A stretch of 7,286 nt of DNA from Paramuribaculum sp. GTDB taxonomy: Bacteria > Bacteroidota > Bacteroidia > Bacteroidales > Muribaculaceae. Under the pieces are notes generated by a model that was not told the DNA's origin, ran no database searches, and saw nothing but the letters and a program-made list of their open reading frames with translations. How positions within the stretch are numbered: the stretch's first letter is position 1; each line of letters starts with the position of its first letter. This document shows, one piece after another, positions 6,126 to 7,286 of this stretch. Made by a program: the position numbers and the translations under genes. The DNA lies in the NCBI GenBank assembly GCA_029051965.1, contig JAIDJZ010000023.1:1-7286 (forward strand). The letters are read 5' to 3'.

Positions 6126-7286
6126 CCTGCTTTCCCGACAGCTCGTCGAAGAGTTTGAGGTAGCGTGCGGCCACCGACGAAGCCGAAAACCGGCGGCGGA
6201 TATCCTCATGGAGGGCGTCGCGGTCGGGGTTGGCCTCAAGAGCCCACACGATACCGTTGGCGAAATCGATATGGTCGCCATATTCTGCAATGTAGCCGTT
6301 GACCTTATGGTCAATGATATCAGCCTGTCCTCCGCGGCCGAAGCTGACGGGAAGCGCGCCCGAGGCCAGACCCTCGATAAGCGTTCCGGGCAGCGTCTCG
6401 TAGAGCGACGATGAAAGGACGGCTTTCGACGACGCATAGAGCTGTCTGAGCGTGTTGGGATCGTTGATCGTGCCCAGATGCTGATACGGAAAGCGCAGGC
6501 CGGCAAGTGCGTTGCGGTCGCCCAGTGCACCGAAGAAGACGACCTGAGAATTCTTGGCGATGTCAGGACGGTTGTCGAAAAGATAGTTGAGCGCCTTTAT
6601 GGCGGTCGGCAGACCCTTGATCGGATCGTCGAGGCGGGCGGCCCCCATCAGAATGTAGTTCTCGGCATCGGCGAGAGCGTCGATCTTAGCCGTCGGGTGG
6701 GTGAAAAAGCTGTCGGTCGGAAATGCATTCGGAATGACTCTGACGTCGCGGTTTTTCAGCAGACCGCTCTTTCCCGAGCATTCGGCAAGCCAGTTGCTGA
6801 CCGCCACAAACGTGATCGGAACCCTGTCGAAAAGTCTCTGTTTTTTTCTGAAAACGGAGCGTGACAGATCGTTGGCTGAGCCGCCGGTGAGAAACTGGCA
6901 GTGGCCGCATTCGTTGAAATACGCCCGGCATTCGCGCGCGTGATGGCAGATTCCCGTCACGCACCACATGTCGTGCATCGTCCAGACGATCGGTTTGCCA
7001 AGACGCGCCAGCCGTTCGATTCCTTTAAGCGAGAGCAGGCCCTGGTTGATCCAGCTGAGCATGATGACATCCGCTTCCCTGACCCACGGATGGTTATGGA
7101 CCGGAAGACCAGTGGACGCTGTCGAAACCTTAAAAAGATTCTTGCGTGAAAAACCATTGCGTGAGGCTATTCCGAGACGTTCCTTAAAGAACGAGATTCC
7201 GCGTCTGAATCGTGCTGCCCCCTCGCTGACCGAAGGATCGTCGCTGTATTTGTTGAAGACTATCATCCGGGCCTCGGCACCCGCAT
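6115..7286 (-). CDS. GT4-type glycosyltransferase, N-terminus beyond the window
   Basis: This is a cytoplasmic or membrane-associated retaining glycosyltransferase of the GT-B fold (family GT4/group 1), which moves a sugar from a nucleotide donor to a growing polysaccharide. The reading frame stays open to the window edge: the codons before the first visible ATG (7266) read AGAEAR, which fits the usual start region of this type (a GGAAR-like loop and L..G.EA), so the real start lies further right and at least some tens of residues are missing. Counting from the visible Met, HDMW (98-101) is followed by a Cys cluster (102, 107, 113, 120, 123), as in WcaC-like colanic-acid transferases. VSNWLAE (156-162) and VIPNAF (177-182) are typical linkers. 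LYETLPGTLIEGLASGALPV (288-307) contains the E-x7-E donor-binding motif (Glu290, Glu298). KVNGYIA (321-327) closes the fold. Donor and acceptor cannot be told. It converges on the protease gene, sharing 11 bases at the 3' ends, with no terminator visible between them. Neighbours to the right, probably a polysaccharide cluster, are not in view. Confidence 0.92.
   Translation of the reverse strand, partial: AGAEARMIVFNKYSDDPSVSEGAARFRRGISFFKERLGIASRNGFSRKNLFKVSTASTGLPVHNHPWVREADVIMLSWINQGLLSLKGIERLARLGKPIVWTMHDMWCVTGICHHARECRAYFNECGHCQFLTGGSANDLSRSVFRKKQRLFDRVPITFVAVSNWLAECSGKSGLLKNRDVRVIPNAFPTDSFFTHPTAKIDALADAENYILMGAARLDDPIKGLPTAIKALNYLFDNRPDIAKNSQVVFFGALGDRNALAGLRFPYQHLGTINDPNTLRQLYASSKAVLSSSLYETLPGTLIEGLASGALPVSFGRGGQADIIDHKVNGYIAEYGDHIDFANGIVWALEANPDRDALHEDIRRRFSASSVAARYLKLFDELSGKQVNA

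Noticed and set aside
6045..6530. 161-codon minus-strand open frame near the glycosyltransferase end
   Set aside because: It is another frame of the glycosyltransferase gene, with a low-complexity Ser/Arg/Thr-rich product.
7261..7266. ATG at 7266 as the true glycosyltransferase start
   Set aside because: The frame is open to the window edge and the upstream codons (AGAEAR) fit the conserved N-terminal region of such enzymes, so the gene is cut by the window.
1..7286. CRISPR arrays, tRNA or rRNA genes, insertion sequences, phage genes
   Set aside because: No regularly spaced repeats, no cloverleaf or rRNA-like segment, no transposase or terminal repeats, and no phage-type proteins were found on either strand.

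Overview
The window looks like chromosomal DNA of a Bacteroidota, most likely a Bacteroidales of gut type (family-level placement, e.g. Muribaculaceae, is inference). The signs are: start codons without Shine-Dalgarno sequences, several perfect matches to the Bacteroidota -7 promoter element TAnnTTTG, a RecA of Bacteroidetes character, and a streptopain-like (C10) protease ending in a tail resembling type IX secretion sorting domains. Genes are GC-richer and the gaps are strikingly AT-rich.

Layout from left to right. Bases 1-36 may hold the last codons of a gene outside the window, followed by a strong intrinsic terminator (37-78). Then come a Crp/Fnr-type regulator (110-691, +) with its own weak terminator, and an integral-membrane OafA/YrhL-type acyltransferase (795-1940, +) with a perfect -7 element just upstream. 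A 443-base gap (1941-2383) carries a hairpin after the acyltransferase gene, a cluster of nested AT-rich inverted repeats, up to three -7-like elements and a structured leader; I see no convincing gene in it. recA follows (2384-3550, +), ending in a very acidic tail. After it are a small hairpin and a strong terminator whose T-run stops four bases before the start codon of a secreted C10 cysteine protease (3651-6125, +). On the opposite strand, the end of a GT4-type glycosyltransferase (6115 to beyond 7286, -) overlaps the last 11 bases of the protease gene; its N-terminus lies outside the window.

The genes do not form one obvious pathway. recA is a housekeeping gene. The regulator and acyltransferase are adjacent but appear to be separately transcribed. 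The acyltransferase and glycosyltransferase both fit cell-surface polysaccharide work, and the protease is an exported enzyme. I do not see a clearly new multi-gene system. The most interesting parts are non-coding: the nested repeats and leader before recA, and the recA-terminator/protease-start junction.
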